A stretch of DNA of 64,000 nt from Dioscorea cayenensis subsp. rotundata (Eukaryota; Streptophyta; Magnoliopsida; Dioscoreales; Dioscoreaceae), in the NCBI RefSeq assembly GCF_009730915.1, contig NC_052474.1, positions 19,565,501 through 19,629,500 on the forward strand. Reading direction: 5' to 3'. Position numbers and translations under genes: made by a program. Below, piece after piece: positions 63,121 through 64,000 of this stretch. The notes below the pieces were generated by a model, which saw only the letters and a program-made list of their open reading frames with translations, did no database searches and had not been told where the DNA came from. Each line of letters starts with the position of its first letter. Position 1 is the stretch's first letter.

Positions 63121-64000
63121 TAAAAGAAAAAGAAAAGTGTTTTTTAATCCCTTGTTCCCAAATTACACTTAAATTTGAGGGTTTTTTTGCAAAAGAAGTG
63201 CATCAGGATACGTGCTCGCGATTGATCTCTAACATCCACCGCACATCATGCCCCGAGATAAGGTTTTGTCATGTATCTATACTGATCGTTCATTATCTAG
63301 AAAGACATTCATGGAGTTCATTATGGTTAATCCGCGATATAATATCAAAGGGTCTGTTTTGCATGGTTGGCCTTTTCTGGTTTTTTTATGTTTGATTTTT
63401 ATTTTAAAAAAAATTAAAGTGGATAAACCATATACTTGGTAGAAGAGTTTCTTATTTAATTATTTATTTATTTTCTTATATCTAGTTTTAAGTTTTATAA
63501 TGGTTATGAAAGTTTTGCACATCAATACTTCTAATTGTTTTATTCATTGATTATTATATTTTATAAATTTATTTTTAAAAAAAATGAAATTGTTGTTAAT
63601 ATAATTTTTTTATTGTGAATTTATTTTTTTAATTATTTTTTATTTTTTAATAATAAATATTTATAATTTCATAATTTATTTATATAATAGATTTTTTTTA
63701 GACAAGCGTCAGTTTAAAAAAAAGTTAGGAATGTAATAATCATAACCGTTTAAATGAATATCTTATAAAAATGATCTCAAATTGTGTAGGTTTATTTATG
63801 TATGCATCTCCTCACCTTGTGTAAGTATTAGGGTTCGATCTCAAATTCTTTTCAAAATGAGAATTTTATAAAAATGATTTGGTGTCAATAAGCTAAAAGG
63901 CCATTGGTTAGATAGTATCTTTCAATAATACAAGATTTGATCAATAAAAAATAATAAATCAAAATTATTTTTTTAATTGTTTATATTTTGAAGTGATTCG
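63121..64000. other. Non-coding AT-rich end of the window
   Basis: Long A/T runs from 63360 onward. A weak B-box-like word (AGGGTTCGATCTC near 63829) might be a SINE relic, but nothing else supports it. Confidence 0.4.

Noticed and set aside
62899-63395. Plus-strand frames at the RING-CH promoter
   Set aside because: They are antisense to the probable leader of the minus-strand gene and match nothing known.

Overview
The window is nuclear DNA of a flowering plant: intron-rich genes with GT-AG splice sites, a chloroplast-targeted NFU protein, an AKT2-type potassium channel, plant L1-type LINEs and a Ty1/copia element with a plant-type primer-binding site. It is AT-rich, full of (AAT)n and (AT)n microsatellites, and contains one scaffold gap of exactly 1000 N. 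I cannot name the species. All exon coordinates were built by hand from splice signals, frame continuity and recalled family sequence.

Layout. 1-1.3 kb: 3' end of a UBLCP1-type phosphatase (+). 4.7-9.0 kb: a Golgi nucleotide-sugar transporter (+) whose promoter and leader are tandemly duplicated. 9.4-10.5 kb: a universal-stress-protein-domain protein (-). 13.6-17.5 kb: the shaker K+ channel AKT2 (-). 18-21.7 kb: small transposon relics and a tRNA-Arg(UCU). 23.7-31.9 kb: a PtdIns3P 5-kinase of the FAB1C/D type (-) with an intron in its leader. 34.1-38.0 kb: a plastid NFU2/3-type iron-sulphur scaffold (-), its promoter cut by the gap. 39.7-56.1 kb: a transposon-dense block holding a hAT element, a possible Pack-MULE, a LINE 3' fragment, a complete but coding-dead Copia element, and a LINE split by a Mutator-like element. 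56.6-60.0 kb: an ALDH3H1-type aldehyde dehydrogenase (+). 61.2-62.4 kb: a RING-CH membrane protein (-).

The genes are ordinary single-copy plant genes with no visible joint pathway. The most informative signals are structural. (1) The transporter promoter is duplicated, and uORFs overlap its start codon. (2) Three single-base frameshifts interrupt otherwise intact genes, one in AKT2 and two in FAB1; each is an extra base in a homopolymer run, and removing it restores exon phase exactly, so assembly error is at least as likely as gene loss. (3) Several insertions have readable target-site duplications: Copia 5 bp, hAT 8 bp, three Mutator-like elements 9 bp (two with one mismatch), and two truncated retroposons of 13 and 14 bp. 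They allow relative dating. I found no CRISPR array, bacterial-style operon or clearly new biological system.
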